From: Opitutaceae bacterium
GTDB lineage: Bacteria; Verrucomicrobiota; Verrucomicrobiia; Opitutales; Opitutaceae
Direction: 5' to 3'
NCBI GenBank assembly: GCA_016763045.1
Contig: JAESUN010000250.1
Location: forward strand, 1-6,826
DNA: 6,826 nt
Positions 1-6,826 of the stretch are shown in pieces. The position numbers and the translations under genes are program-made. Position 1 is the stretch's first letter, and every line of letters begins with the position of its first letter. The notes below the pieces were generated by a model. That model had not been told where the DNA came from, did no database searches, and saw nothing but the letters and a program-made list of their open reading frames with translations.

Positions 1-1613
1 GCTGTTTGAATAAGACTGGTTCGGCTGCGCAGAAAACCTTCCTTATCTGCATCCAAAATAGCAACCAAAGCGACTTCTGGCAGGTCTAATCCCTCTCTCA
101 ATAAATTAATCCCAATTAACACGTCGAAATCTCCACGGCGCAACTTACGCAAAACTTCGATCCGCTCAATCACATCGATATCAGAATGCAAGTATTCGAC
201 TCGGATGCCCTCCTCTCGAAGGTAGCTGGTCAAGTCTTCGGATAAGCGTTTCGTCAAGGTCGTCACCAGTATACGTTCATTTTCAGCCGTGGCCTTTTTG
301 ATTTCTCCTATCAGGTCTTCCACTTGCCCCTTTGCTGGACGAATCTCTATTTTAGGATCGAGTAAACCCGTGGGTCGAATGATCTGCTCCACCACCACTG
401 CCGATTTTTCATATTCAAAGGCAGCCGGCGTCGCAGATACCAAAAGCGTTTGTCCGGTCACTTTCGTAAACTCATCAAAGTTCATCGGCCGGTTATCCAT
501 AGCAGAGGGCAACCGAAAGCCATAATTAACCAGATTCTGCTTTCGCGAACGATCCCCCGCATACATGCCCCCAATCTGTGGAATGGAAACATGACTCTCA
601 TCGATCATGAGGAGAAAATCTTTTGGAAAAAAATCGATCAAACAAAAAGGTCTCTCTCCCGGAGGCCGACCAGAAAGATGCCTCGAATAGTTTTCTATTC
701 CACTGCAAAAACCCAATTCCTTAAGCATTTCCAAATCGTAATTCGTCCGCATGGAAATACGCTGCGCTTCGATTAATTGACCATGCTTCTCGAACCACTC
801 AACTCGTTCAGTCAGCTCATCTTTGATAATCTCAATAGAAGCATCAATCCTGTCTTTTGGCGTCACAAATTGAGTCGCTGGGAATAAATTAAATTGCGAA
901 AAAGAGGCACCCGTTTCTCCTTTCACCGGATCCAGTTCCGAAATGCTTTCGATCTCATCACCCCAGAACTCCACTCGAATTCCCTTTTCAAGGTAAGCAG
1001 GCATCACATCGACCACATCCCCTCGAACCCGGAATTTCCCTCTCTTTAGATCGTAGTCATTTCGTTCATACAAATTTTCGATCAAGCGATTTAAAAAAAC
1101 ATCCCTGCCTAATTCTTCTCCCACCTTGAGAGGAATCATCATCTCAAGAAAATCCTCTGGAGACCCCAACCCATAAATACAAGAAACACTGGCCACAACA
1201 ATCACATCTTTCCGACTGATCAAAGCACTGGTTGCCGCGATCCTCAGACGATCAATCTCATCATTAATCGATGAGTCCTTTTCAATAAACGTATCCGACT
1301 GAGGAATGTAAGCCTCAGGCTGATAATAATCGTAGTAACTGACAAAATACTCGACTGCATTATCAGGAAAAAATGCCTTAAACTCAGAATAAAGTTGAGC
1401 CGCCAATGTTTTGTTATGCGACATAATAAGCGTCGGCCTCTGGCAATGTTGGATTACATTCGCCATCGTAAAGGTCTTCCCTGATCCCGTCACCCCAAGC
1501 AAGGTCTGATATCGGTTACCCGCCTCTATCGATGCCACTAATTGATCAATCGCCTGAGGCTGATCTCCTTGCGGGGTATATTCCGCCACTAATTTAAACT
1601 CAGATGACGCCAT
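1..1613 (-). CDS. uvrB: UvrABC system protein B (excinuclease subunit B), C-terminus cut off by window edge
   Basis: UvrB is the DNA-damage-verifying subunit of nucleotide excision repair: UvrA loads it at lesions, and it then recruits UvrC for incision. The 537 visible residues are canonical. They begin with an [21 protein letters not shown] N-terminus, followed by the Walker A motif GVTGSGKT at residues 40-47. The damage-probing beta-hairpin follows at about 93-117 ([17 protein letters not shown]). The DESH box lies at 338-341, where D338 and E339 match the family's usual numbering. Later helicase motifs include LLVSATP, LHSDID and [13 protein letters not shown]. The sequence stops at SLIQT, just before motif VI (GRAARN), so motif VI and the C-terminal UVR domain that contacts UvrC lie outside the window. 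The ATG at 1613 is supported by the conserved N-terminus and by GGAGAAG upstream (1624-1630). The symporter stop lies 51 bp upstream on the same strand. No frameshift is visible. Confidence 0.97.
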   Translation of the reverse strand, partial: MASSEFKLVAEYTPQGDQPQAIDQLVASIEAGNRYQTLLGVTGSGKTFTMANVIQHCQRPTLIMSHNKTLAAQLYSEFKAFFPDNAVEYFVSYYDYYQPEAYIPQSDTFIEKDSSINDEIDRLRIAATSALISRKDVIVVASVSCIYGLGSPEDFLEMMIPLKVGEELGRDVFLNRLIENLYERNDYDLKRGKFRVRGDVVDVMPAYLEKGIRVEFWGDEIESISELDPVKGETGASFSQFNLFPATQFVTPKDRIDASIEIIKDELTERVEWFEKHGQLIEAQRISMRTNYDLEMLKELGFCSGIENYSRHLSGRPPGERPFCLIDFFPKDFLLMIDESHVSIPQIGGMYAGDRSRKQNLVNYGFRLPSAMDNRPMNFDEFTKVTGQTLLVSATPAAFEYEKSAVVVEQIIRPTGLLDPKIEIRPAKGQVEDLIGEIKKATAENERILVTTLTKRLSEDLTSYLREEGIRVEYLHSDIDVIERIEVLRKLRRGDFDVLIGINLLREGLDLPEVALVAILDADKEGFLRSRTSLIQT

Positions 1614-1654
1614 TTAAAAATTTCTTCTCCGGATACTTTGAAACAATTCCAAAC

Positions 1655-1668
1655 CTGAGTCGTCTCAG
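1655..1668 (-). terminator. Weak hairpin at the symporter stop codon
   Basis: CTGAG-ACGA-CTCAG (read on the minus strand) forms a 5-bp stem with a 4-base loop that overlaps the symporter stop codon. It is followed by a loosely T-rich stretch (GTTTGGAATTGTTTC) rather than a true T-run. At most it could attenuate transcription between the symporter and uvrB. It is too short to be called a terminator with confidence. Confidence 0.2.
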
Positions 1669-2918
1669 TCCCGATCAAAAACACTCTGATCAAACTGCCC
1701 TTCACTTTTACTGACGATGCAACTGACAACCGCATCTCCCGTTATATTCACGGCGGTTCTCACCATATCCAACAATCGATCCACCCCAATGATCAACGCA
1801 ACACCCTCTACCGGTAAACCGACTTGATTCAGCACCATTGCCAGCATAATTAAGCCCACTCCCGGGACACCTGCGGTGCCGATGGAGGCCAATGTCGCCG
1901 TAACGATTACCATCGGATAATTCACAAACGTCATCTCTATCCCATATGCCTGAGCGATAAAGACCGCGGCAACCCCCTGCATGATCGCCGTTCCATCCAT
2001 ATTCAAAGTCGCCCCCAAAGGAATGGTGAACGAAGCGATCGAGTTTTTCACTCCGATACGATTCTCAACAACATCCAACGTTACAGGAATGGTCGCACCA
2101 CTACTCGCCGTACTAAACGCAAAAAGCTGAGCCCTTCGGATCTTTCTAAAAAACCGCAGCGGACTTAATCCTGAAAAAACCTTCAGCAAGGAAGCATAAG
2201 TGCAGAGTGCATGAAAAATCAAAACACCAAAAACCAGGAAGAAATAAAGAGCCAACGGTTTAATGGCAGCAAAGCCTTCCGTTGCAAACGTCTTGGCGAT
2301 CAAACAAAAAACACCGTATGGAGCTATCTGCATCAAAATAAAAACGAGCTTCATGATGATCTCATTCAGATCATTAAAAACCGCTCCCACTCTTTTACCT
2401 GCGTCCCCAGAGATAACCAAGGCAACGCCAAAAAGAATCGAGCAAACGATAATCTGCAGCATATTCCCCTCGGCCATCGCCTTGACCGGATTGGTCGGAA
2501 ACAAACCGATAATCACCTCGCTCAAAGGAGGTGCCTCTTTAGGGGAAAACCCTTCATTCGTTGATAATTCAAATCCAACTCCTGGCTGAAAAACAACTGC
2601 TGCAGTCAAGGCAATCGAAATAGCAATAGCCGTTGTTCCCAAATAAAGAAATACTGTTTTAAGCCCCACCCGACCTAATTTCCGCACATCATCCAAAGCA
2701 GTCGTTCCACAAACCAGAGAAACAAAAACCAGTGGCACCACCAACAATTTTAACGACGCTAGGAAAATCGAACCACCCACATAAAAAAGCCCACCGATTA
2801 AATACCGATCAATGACCGAGTTCGTATTCCAGAGATTTAATAATCCCCCGATCAAAAAACCAAGGAACATACCAATGATTATATTTCGAGTCAGTTTATT
2901 CTTGGCAGGGGAAGTCAT
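1665..2918 (-). CDS. Dicarboxylate/amino acid:cation symporter (SLC1/DAACS family), probably glutamate/aspartate
   Basis: This is a complete inner-membrane secondary transporter of 417 residues, close to the usual 410-440. It should import acidic amino acids driven by Na+ or H+. The elevator-type core is intact. Hairpin HP1 carries STASSGATIPVT (269-280), NMDGT lies at 306-310, and hairpin HP2 reads ASIGTAGVPGVGLIML (344-359). The substrate site of archaeal GltPh is conserved in TM8: D380, D384, R387, T388, N391 and D395 align with GltPh D390, D394, R397, T398, N401 and D405. The arginine at 387 favours glutamate or aspartate over neutral amino acids, and the segment does not resemble DctA's, so a GltP/GltT-type role is likelier than C4-dicarboxylate uptake. 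The start is uncertain. I chose ATG at 2918, but TTG at 2924 would add two residues. Neither has a Shine-Dalgarno sequence; a six-C run lies there instead. It lies 93 bp downstream of the HAD gene. Confidence 0.93.
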   Translation of the reverse strand: MTSPAKNKLTRNIIIGMFLGFLIGGLLNLWNTNSVIDRYLIGGLFYVGGSIFLASLKLLVVPLVFVSLVCGTTALDDVRKLGRVGLKTVFLYLGTTAIAISIALTAAVVFQPGVGFELSTNEGFSPKEAPPLSEVIIGLFPTNPVKAMAEGNMLQIIVCSILFGVALVISGDAGKRVGAVFNDLNEIIMKLVFILMQIAPYGVFCLIAKTFATEGFAAIKPLALYFFLVFGVLIFHALCTYASLLKVFSGLSPLRFFRKIRRAQLFAFSTASSGATIPVTLDVVENRIGVKNSIASFTIPLGATLNMDGTAIMQGVAAVFIAQAYGIEMTFVNYPMVIVTATLASIGTAGVPGVGLIMLAMVLNQVGLPVEGVALIIGVDRLLDMVRTAVNITGDAVVSCIVSKSEGQFDQSVFDRD

Positions 2919-3011
2919 ACGCAATTGGGGGGAAAATTAAGAAGAGTTGCTAAAGGTGAAGATACTGAAAAAAAGAATCCATTGAGGAAAGGTTTATTTA
3001 ACTCCAAACCG

Positions 3012-3671
3012 CTAAGAGGAGGTTAAAATGAATAACAAATCCTCCATCGAGAGGACATCCAATCTGGAAACGATCCGAGCTGCTCCAGACAGTTCTTCTG
3101 CGGGATGTGTCGTCGAAAGAGCAATTACTTTCATTCCTCCAGCCAGCCCCGCATCAATCCCTACCTGGGCATCTTCAAAAACAATACAGTTTTGGGGCTC
3201 TACCCCTATTTTCGAGGCCGCTACGGTGAAAACCTCCGGATCGGGCTTCCCGTGAGACACATCTTCAGCCGAAACGATAAGAGGGAAATACTTTGTCACA
3301 CCCATCACATCCAGAATCGTTTCAATATTGAGTCGATGAGTGGAAGATCCGACCACACAAGGAATCTTCGCCTGATACAGCATTTCCAGAAAATCAACGA
3401 TACCTGGAAGAGGTGCTATCCCCCTTTCCTCAACCACCTCTCTATACAGCTCCTCCTTTCGCAAAGACATCCGAAGGATCTCATCTCTATCGGAAGTCCA
3501 TGCCAAAAAGCCCGGAATAATCTTCTCATTCTTCATCCCAAAACCTTTTTTGAAATGATCAACCGGAAGGATTTTACCTTCCTCTTTCGCCAGTCGTTCC
3601 CAACTCTCTTCATGATGAGAGGAGGAATCAATCACGACTCCATCCCAATCAAATATAGCACCTATTTCCAT
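3012..3671 (-). CDS. HAD superfamily hydrolase, beta-phosphoglucomutase/phosphatase-like (subfamily IA)
   Basis: This is a cytosolic haloacid dehalogenase-type phosphotransferase of 219 residues, about the usual size for beta-phosphoglucomutase-like and sugar-phosphatase members. All four HAD motifs are present. Motif I is FDWDGVVID, with nucleophile D8 and acid/base D10. Motif II is VVGSSTHR (S109), motif III is HGKPDPEVF (K142), and motif IV is VFEDAQVGIDAG (E166, D167). Residues about 16-85 form the helical C1 cap, which includes KKGFGMKNE. Substrate choice depends on the cap, so I cannot say whether it is a mutase or a phosphatase, or on which sugar phosphate it acts. I chose ATG at 3671 because family members start a few residues before FDxDG. 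A TTG at 3701, with AAGGA about 13 bases upstream, would add ten residues and cannot be excluded. It is the first gene of the minus-strand group and is divergent from the RraA-like gene. Confidence 0.9.
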   Translation of the reverse strand: MEIGAIFDWDGVVIDSSSHHEESWERLAKEEGKILPVDHFKKGFGMKNEKIIPGFLAWTSDRDEILRMSLRKEELYREVVEERGIAPLPGIVDFLEMLYQAKIPCVVGSSTHRLNIETILDVMGVTKYFPLIVSAEDVSHGKPDPEVFTVAASKIGVEPQNCIVFEDAQVGIDAGLAGGMKVIALSTTHPAEELSGAARIVSRLDVLSMEDLLFILTSS

Positions 3672-3844
3672 TGGTTTGAATGAGCCATAAAGTATCTTCA
3701 AAATCGAGAGGAATCCTTCTCACCCTGAAATGGAATAATGAAAGAATTCTCAAAACTCTCTCAGGATTCCGTTATCTCAGTGATCAATGATCTTTTAAAA
3801 GAAATACATTGTCAGAGAATTCACCTCCTGAAATTGTCTGCCCA
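3672..3844. promoter_or_regulatory. Divergent intergenic region with two inverted-repeat elements
   Basis: This region lies between the HAD gene (minus) and the RraA-like gene (plus) and should contain both promoters. No strong -10/-35 pair stands out on either strand. Two dyads are visible. The first is an 8-bp inverted repeat, GGAATCCT (3710-3717) against AGGATTCC (3763-3770), with a 45-bp spacer. The second is a perfect 11-bp palindrome around one base, GATCAATGATC (3782-3792), close to the candidate RraA-like starts. Either could be a regulator site, but both are short enough to arise by chance. Confidence 0.3.
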
Positions 3845-4525
3845 ATGAAAGACTTACCCCTTGCCCCCCCGGAAGTTCTCGAAGGCTTAAAAAACTACGA
3901 TACCCCAACGGTTTTTAATGCGATCCATCGGTTAAATGCCTGTAGTGATGAGAACTACACAGATTACTCCATCAAGTGCCTTCTTCCAGATCTCGGAGTT
4001 GTTCTTGGATACGCCGTCACCATTGAAGTAACAACTAACGACGAGGATTACCCTTCCGTTCCATGGGTCGATCACTACCGAAGCATCGATAACATCGATG
4101 GCCCAGTTATGGTCGTTTTTCGAGATGTCGACTCACGCCCTGGACGAGGAGCTAGCTTTGGTGAAGGAATGACTCTTTATCATAAACACTTTGGTACAGT
4201 GGGAGCTCTCTTTGAAGGAACAATCCGTGATCTCAAAGAAATTCACCGTGAAAAATTCCCCGTCTTCGCCAAAGGAACAACACCAGGCCATGGAACATTC
4301 CATCCAACCCGCTTAGGTGTCCCTGTAACCGTTGGACAAATGCGTGTTTGCCCCGGAGACCGCATCATGGGCGACATCAATGGCTGTGTTCGCATACCGG
4401 TTGATCGTGCCGAAGAAATTCTGAAAGAATGCGCTGAAATCATCAAAATCGAGCAATCCATTTTTAAGCAAATCCCGGGTGGCTCTATTGATGAACTCGC
4501 CAAAGCATTTAACTGGGAAAAATAG
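3845..4525 (+). CDS. RraA-family protein (RraA-like / HMG aldolase-fold)
   Basis: This 226-residue cytosolic protein belongs to the RraA-like fold family. Some members are divalent-metal-dependent class II pyruvate aldolases (4-hydroxy-4-methyl-2-oxoglutarate or oxaloacetate cleavage); E. coli RraA itself inhibits RNase E. The family pattern is clear: LAPPEVLEGLKNYDTPTVFNAI near the N-terminus, then a GEGMTLYHKHFGTVGALFEG core leading into TIRDLKE. These are followed by FAKGTTP, GVPVTVG and CPGDRIMGDINGCVRIP. The metal/pyruvate signature D-x20-R-D-x2-E/D of known aldolases appears here as E107-x20-R128-D129-x2-E132, with Glu replacing the first Asp. The retained R-D pair suggests an enzyme rather than an RNase E inhibitor, but the substrate cannot be read. 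I chose ATG at 3845 because it places the family N-terminus correctly. TTG at 3809 would add 12 residues. Neither start has a Shine-Dalgarno sequence. It converges on the membrane-protein gene. Confidence 0.87.
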   Translation: MKDLPLAPPEVLEGLKNYDTPTVFNAIHRLNACSDENYTDYSIKCLLPDLGVVLGYAVTIEVTTNDEDYPSVPWVDHYRSIDNIDGPVMVVFRDVDSRPGRGASFGEGMTLYHKHFGTVGALFEGTIRDLKEIHREKFPVFAKGTTPGHGTFHPTRLGVPVTVGQMRVCPGDRIMGDINGCVRIPVDRAEEILKECAEIIKIEQSIFKQIPGGSIDELAKAFNWEK

Positions 4526-4531
4526 AACAAG

Positions 4532-4547
4532 GCAGGAAATTACCTGC
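4532..4547 (-). terminator. Hairpin between convergent stop codons, candidate terminator
   Basis: GCAGG-AAATTA-CCTGC forms a 5-bp GC-rich stem with a 6-base loop in the 21-bp gap between two convergent genes. Read on the minus strand, it overlaps the membrane protein's stop codon and is followed by TTGTTCTATTTTT, a fair U-tract. It therefore fits best as an intrinsic terminator for that gene. Read on the plus strand there is no T-run, so it is a poor stop for the RraA-like transcript. Confidence 0.45.
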
Positions 4548-5953
4548 TACAATCCGAAAATCTTCGTAAAACCCTGCCACAGCTGAGACCAAAAGCGCCT
4601 GGCAGAGGCGGCTTCGCCTTTCACGGCAATTTCCTGGCAAAGGAAAGTGCCTTCACCCTTAAAGAGATCGTCAAATAAAGGGTTTTTTCCACGAAAATAA
4701 GCCCAGAACGTTTCGGCCCGAACAGAACGATAAGACAGACTCGGCATGAACCCAATCGTTGAGTCCTGATTGGTTCGCCGTCCTCTCTCTGCCGATCCTC
4801 CACTTAAAGATTCTCCTCTCACCCCCCGACTCCCTGAGACAATCAATCGACCGGGGCCCACAAACTCAAAAAAACGAAATTGCAGCGTTATCCACGCCTG
4901 TAAACTAAAGAGCCGCCAGTGTCGGCGAATTTGAATCATCCCCTCATCAGGGACAACAATCCCAGCAATAAAGTGAGGTCTCAGAATCAAAGATCCTCCT
5001 TTCGGGATAGAAACAACAGCCAATTCAATGGTCGGTTCATCCTGAGTCGAAAACGTCACTGATAACGCTTCTTTATCCTGCGTATTTTGCATCTGGATAA
5101 GCTCTATCAATCCACAAGCGACTGAAGTAAAAGGAATCTTCCAATCGAGAACAAATCGGGTTGTTCTCTTCAAATCTTCATCCGAAGCCTGCAAAAATTT
5201 CTCTTTGACCCATACGGTTTCTCCCGGTGCCAGAAGAACATCTTCCGAAACCCTGCTCTCTGTCACATGGATCGGAGACTGTTTCCCTGCAACCAACTCG
5301 ATCGAACGACAATGGGTCAACCAGCTAGCCAAACCATAATAACAAAAAAGACTCCAGAGACCTGACCCAAAAAAGAAAAGAAAAAGAGCAGCTAAAAGAG
5401 GGATTTGAATCTTTTCCCAAGCCTTGTCTGCATACGAAATAAACGAAGGAGGCCCCTCTTCTAATTTCGCCAGATCCGCCTCTACTTCCGTTAGCCGAGC
5501 AAGGTTCAATTCCGTGCTCACACCAAGTTCATTCAAGCGTAATTCAAAGCCTTCAATAGTGGCCAACTGTTCTTCCCTCACTCCTTCGGCATACACTTTT
5601 CGCTCCTCTATTTTTTTCTCTTCTTCGGCATCCGAAAAAAGCCAATTCCAGAAAGATTGCACCTCTTCCAAACTCGCGATCAATCGGCGGGCCATCTCTG
5701 CTTTTTGCTGAGAAGCCTCCAGATTCTCACGAATCAGACGGACCTCCGCCTCCGCCGTTACCGCCAGCTCGACTAAAGAAACCTGCTCCTCTTTTAACGT
5801 TTCCAGCAACTCAACCCGCTCAATTTGTATCTGAAAATTTTCCTGCACATACAGATATAGCGCATAACACCCCAAACCCACCAATGCGATGAACAAGCCC
5901 AACAACAACTTCTTGGCTAGCCAGGTACCGAGTTGAAGAAGGAAAACTGTCAT
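4547..5953 (-). CDS. Uncharacterised two-TM membrane protein with coiled-coil hairpin and C-terminal beta-rich domain
   Basis: I do not recognise a named family for this 468-residue protein. TM1 spans about 16-36, followed by a Glu-rich helical region at about 44-166. An aromatic break (FWNWLFSD, 101-108) splits that region into two arms, as in an antiparallel coiled-coil hairpin. TM2 spans about 184-207. The region from about 217 to 447 looks beta-rich and soluble, with LAPGETVWV (241-249), IPKGGSLILRP (316-326), RRHWRLFSLQAWITLQFR (343-360) and FVGPGRLIVSGSRGVR (364-379). Its glycine pattern loosely recalls AIM24-like beta domains, a tentative comparison only. Lysines before TM1 and few acidic residues just after TM2 suggest both ends are cytoplasmic, with the coil outside. 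The ATG at 5953 has no Shine-Dalgarno sequence of its own, but overlaps the stop of an 11-codon ORF that has one. The sulfatase ends 99 bp upstream. Confidence 0.8.
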   Translation of the reverse strand: MTVFLLQLGTWLAKKLLLGLFIALVGLGCYALYLYVQENFQIQIERVELLETLKEEQVSLVELAVTAEAEVRLIRENLEASQQKAEMARRLIASLEEVQSFWNWLFSDAEEEKKIEERKVYAEGVREEQLATIEGFELRLNELGVSTELNLARLTEVEADLAKLEEGPPSFISYADKAWEKIQIPLLAALFLFFFGSGLWSLFCYYGLASWLTHCRSIELVAGKQSPIHVTESRVSEDVLLAPGETVWVKEKFLQASDEDLKRTTRFVLDWKIPFTSVACGLIELIQMQNTQDKEALSVTFSTQDEPTIELAVVSIPKGGSLILRPHFIAGIVVPDEGMIQIRRHWRLFSLQAWITLQFRFFEFVGPGRLIVSGSRGVRGESLSGGSAERGRRTNQDSTIGFMPSLSYRSVRAETFWAYFRGKNPLFDDLFKGEGTFLCQEIAVKGEAASARRFWSQLWQGFTKIFGL

Positions 5954-5985
5954 AGAAGGGAAAAAACTATTCCAAACCTATACAT
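5950..5985 (-). CDS. Candidate 11-residue leader ORF overlapping the membrane-protein start (ATGA)
   Basis: An ATG at 5985 opens the frame MYRFGIVFSLL, which ends in TGA at 5952-5950. That stop overlaps the ATG of the membrane protein as ATGA, the classic geometry for translational coupling. A strong GGAGG lies 9 bases upstream of this ATG. Alternatively the frame is not a separate peptide. It contains a run of six T (5966-5961), and one added base there would join it in frame to the downstream gene and give a longer N-terminus. A peptide this short could also be chance. Confidence 0.4.
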   Translation of the reverse strand: MYRFGIVFSLL

Positions 5986-5992
5986 AAAAAGA

Positions 5993-5999
5993 CCCCTCC
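5993..5999 (-). promoter_or_regulatory. Strong Shine-Dalgarno sequence GGAGGGG
   Basis: GGAGGGG on the minus strand is the best ribosome-binding site in the window. It is optimally spaced for the ATG at 5985 and far too distant (about 40 bases) for the annotated start at 5953. It therefore decides that translation probably begins at 5985, either on a coupled leader or on an N-terminally longer membrane protein. Confidence 0.55.
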
Positions 6000-6052
6000 A
6001 AAAAGCATTTTCGAAAGACGAACCAAGGACACTTTTCCGTCATCCGAGCCAC

Positions 6053-6826
6053 TCAACCAGACCCTCGAACAGTGATGTGTTCAATGGAAACCTCTTCCAT
6101 TTCCTTCTCCGTAAGCTGCCTGGCGTAATGGCTCTCCCTCTCAATCGCCGGTTTAATCGTCACCTCTCGATTTTCGATCCCCCGAATCGAGCGCAAAAGC
6201 CGCTCTCTCAGGCACACTCTCAATTCCTCATACGCTTCTTCTCCTACCAGATTTTCCAGCTCATAAGGGTCCGCTTTGAGATCGTAGAGAAACTCTTCCG
6301 TATACGTATCTGCCCCAGCTTCCGTCCTTCCATCAATCCCCTCTGCGACGACGCTGTATTTCCAACGGGAGGTCCGAATAGCTCGGCCAACCTGCTCTTC
6401 ACTTATTTGGATAAAAACGCTATCCGGCCAATCGCTGGAATCTCCCTTCGTCAGCGGCATTACCGATTTCCCAACCATCTCAGATGGAATCTCCAATCCT
6501 GCCGCATCCAAAAGAGAGGGAGCAAAATCGACCAAACTAACCAATTCACGAATTTCACCGCCGCCATCAAAACCAGGCCCCCTAGCAGCGGCAGGTATAT
6601 GAACCGAACTTTCATGACAAGATCGCTTGTATTCACTATTTCGAGTTTTGAAATGCGACCCATGATCAGAGGTAAAAAGAATAATCGTATCATCCAGCAG
6701 ATCCAAACTGCGAAGAGCATCCAAGACCCGACCAAAAGCTTCATCCAGCCGCTTTATCATAGCACAGTATCCCGGCAGATGTTGATGAGCCGTCCCACCC
6801 AACGATGCTAGGTCCGGCGGCAGCCA
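6053..6826 (-). CDS. Sulfatase (type I, formylglycine-dependent family), C-terminal 257 residues, N-terminus beyond window
   Basis: This is the C-terminal part of a type I sulfatase, an alkaline-phosphatase-fold hydrolase that removes sulfate esters, often from sulfated polysaccharides in marine bacteria. The fragment, numbered from the window edge, begins in the LPGYCAMIKRLDEAFGRVLDAL helix typical just before the metal site. It continues with FTSDHGSHFKTRN (51-63; D54 and H55 are metal ligands in this family), then EYKRSCHESSVHIP (65-78). LVDFAPSLLDAAG follows at about 98-110. The C-terminal subdomain has RAIRTSRWKYSVV (148-160) and FLYDLKADPYELENLV (179-194). The C/S-x-P-x-R maturation motif, any signal peptide and the true start lie outside the window, so I cannot tell whether it is a Cys- or Ser-type enzyme, assign a subfamily, or name the substrate. 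The frame is open to the last base, so the nearby TTG at 6802 is not a start. Confidence 0.95.
   Translation of the reverse strand, partial: WLPPDLASLGGTAHQHLPGYCAMIKRLDEAFGRVLDALRSLDLLDDTIILFTSDHGSHFKTRNSEYKRSCHESSVHIPAAARGPGFDGGGEIRELVSLVDFAPSLLDAAGLEIPSEMVGKSVMPLTKGDSSDWPDSVFIQISEEQVGRAIRTSRWKYSVVAEGIDGRTEAGADTYTEEFLYDLKADPYELENLVGEEAYEELRVCLRERLLRSIRGIENREVTIKPAIERESHYARQLTEKEMEEVSIEHITVRGSG

Noticed and set aside
289..776. Two plus-strand open frames (78 and 108 codons) inside the uvrB region
   Set aside because: They are antisense to an intact, strongly conserved uvrB frame and show no domain signal.
2925..2930. Six-base homopolymer (C6 on the minus strand) just upstream of the symporter start, considered as a phase-variable tract
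   Set aside because: Six bases is too short for typical slipped-strand switching, and the run does not lie inside the coding frame from ATG 2918.
2990..3011. GGTTT...AAACC hairpin after the HAD stop codon, considered as a terminator
   Set aside because: The stem is only 5 bp and mostly A-T, the loop is 10 bases, and no T-run follows immediately.
3105..3683. Plus-strand open frame of 192 codons over the HAD gene
   Set aside because: It is antisense to a gene with all four HAD motifs, and its own translation shows no recognisable domain.
3795..3830. Near-perfect Shine-Dalgarno sequence AGGAGGTGA on the minus strand followed by a 4-codon ORF (MYFF)
   Set aside because: The AGGAGG to ATG spacing is long (14 bases), the peptide is only four residues, and the site lies about 125 bases or more upstream of the HAD start, at the edge of the RraA-like gene. 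It is probably chance, though it could sit in a HAD 5' leader.
5933..6811. Long plus-strand open frame of 292 codons
   Set aside because: It lies antisense to the sulfatase, whose frame carries recognisable family motifs throughout. The plus-strand translation has no domain-like pattern and is rich in Arg, Pro and Ser, as expected from a shadow.

Overview
The window looks like chromosomal DNA from a free-living, probably marine bacterium of the Verrucomicrobiota (Opitutae-like) or a neighbouring PVC-type lineage. This is an inference from mixed evidence: moderate GC content, mostly poor Shine-Dalgarno sequences, a formylglycine-type sulfatase, and the style of the RraA-like and HAD proteins. 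No rRNA, tRNA or lineage-specific marker is present to settle it. I see no tRNA, CRISPR, insertion sequence, phage gene or integration site.

Layout, left to right. Positions 1-1613 (minus) hold the first 537 codons of uvrB, the nucleotide excision repair helicase-like subunit; the gene runs off the left edge. Positions 1665-2918 (minus) hold a complete acidic amino acid:cation symporter of the SLC1/DAACS family. Positions 3012-3671 (minus) hold a HAD phosphatase or phosphomutase. These three genes share a strand with gaps of 51 and 93 bp, so read-through transcription HAD -> symporter -> uvrB is possible. A 173-bp divergent intergenic region (3672-3844) separates them from an RraA-like aldolase-fold protein on the plus strand (3845-4525). 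That gene converges on an uncharacterised two-TM coiled-coil membrane protein (4547-5953, minus), with a small hairpin between the two stop codons. Upstream of the membrane protein, positions 6053-6826 (minus) hold the C-terminal 257 residues of a type I sulfatase, which runs off the right edge.

The gene set is mixed: DNA repair, acidic amino acid uptake, small-molecule metabolism (HAD, RraA-like) and sulfated-substrate catabolism. It does not form an obvious single pathway. The parts most worth a second look are the membrane protein and its start region. An 11-codon ORF with the strongest Shine-Dalgarno sequence in the window ends in an ATGA overlap with the membrane protein's start codon. 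It also contains a six-T run, where one extra base would fuse the two reading frames.
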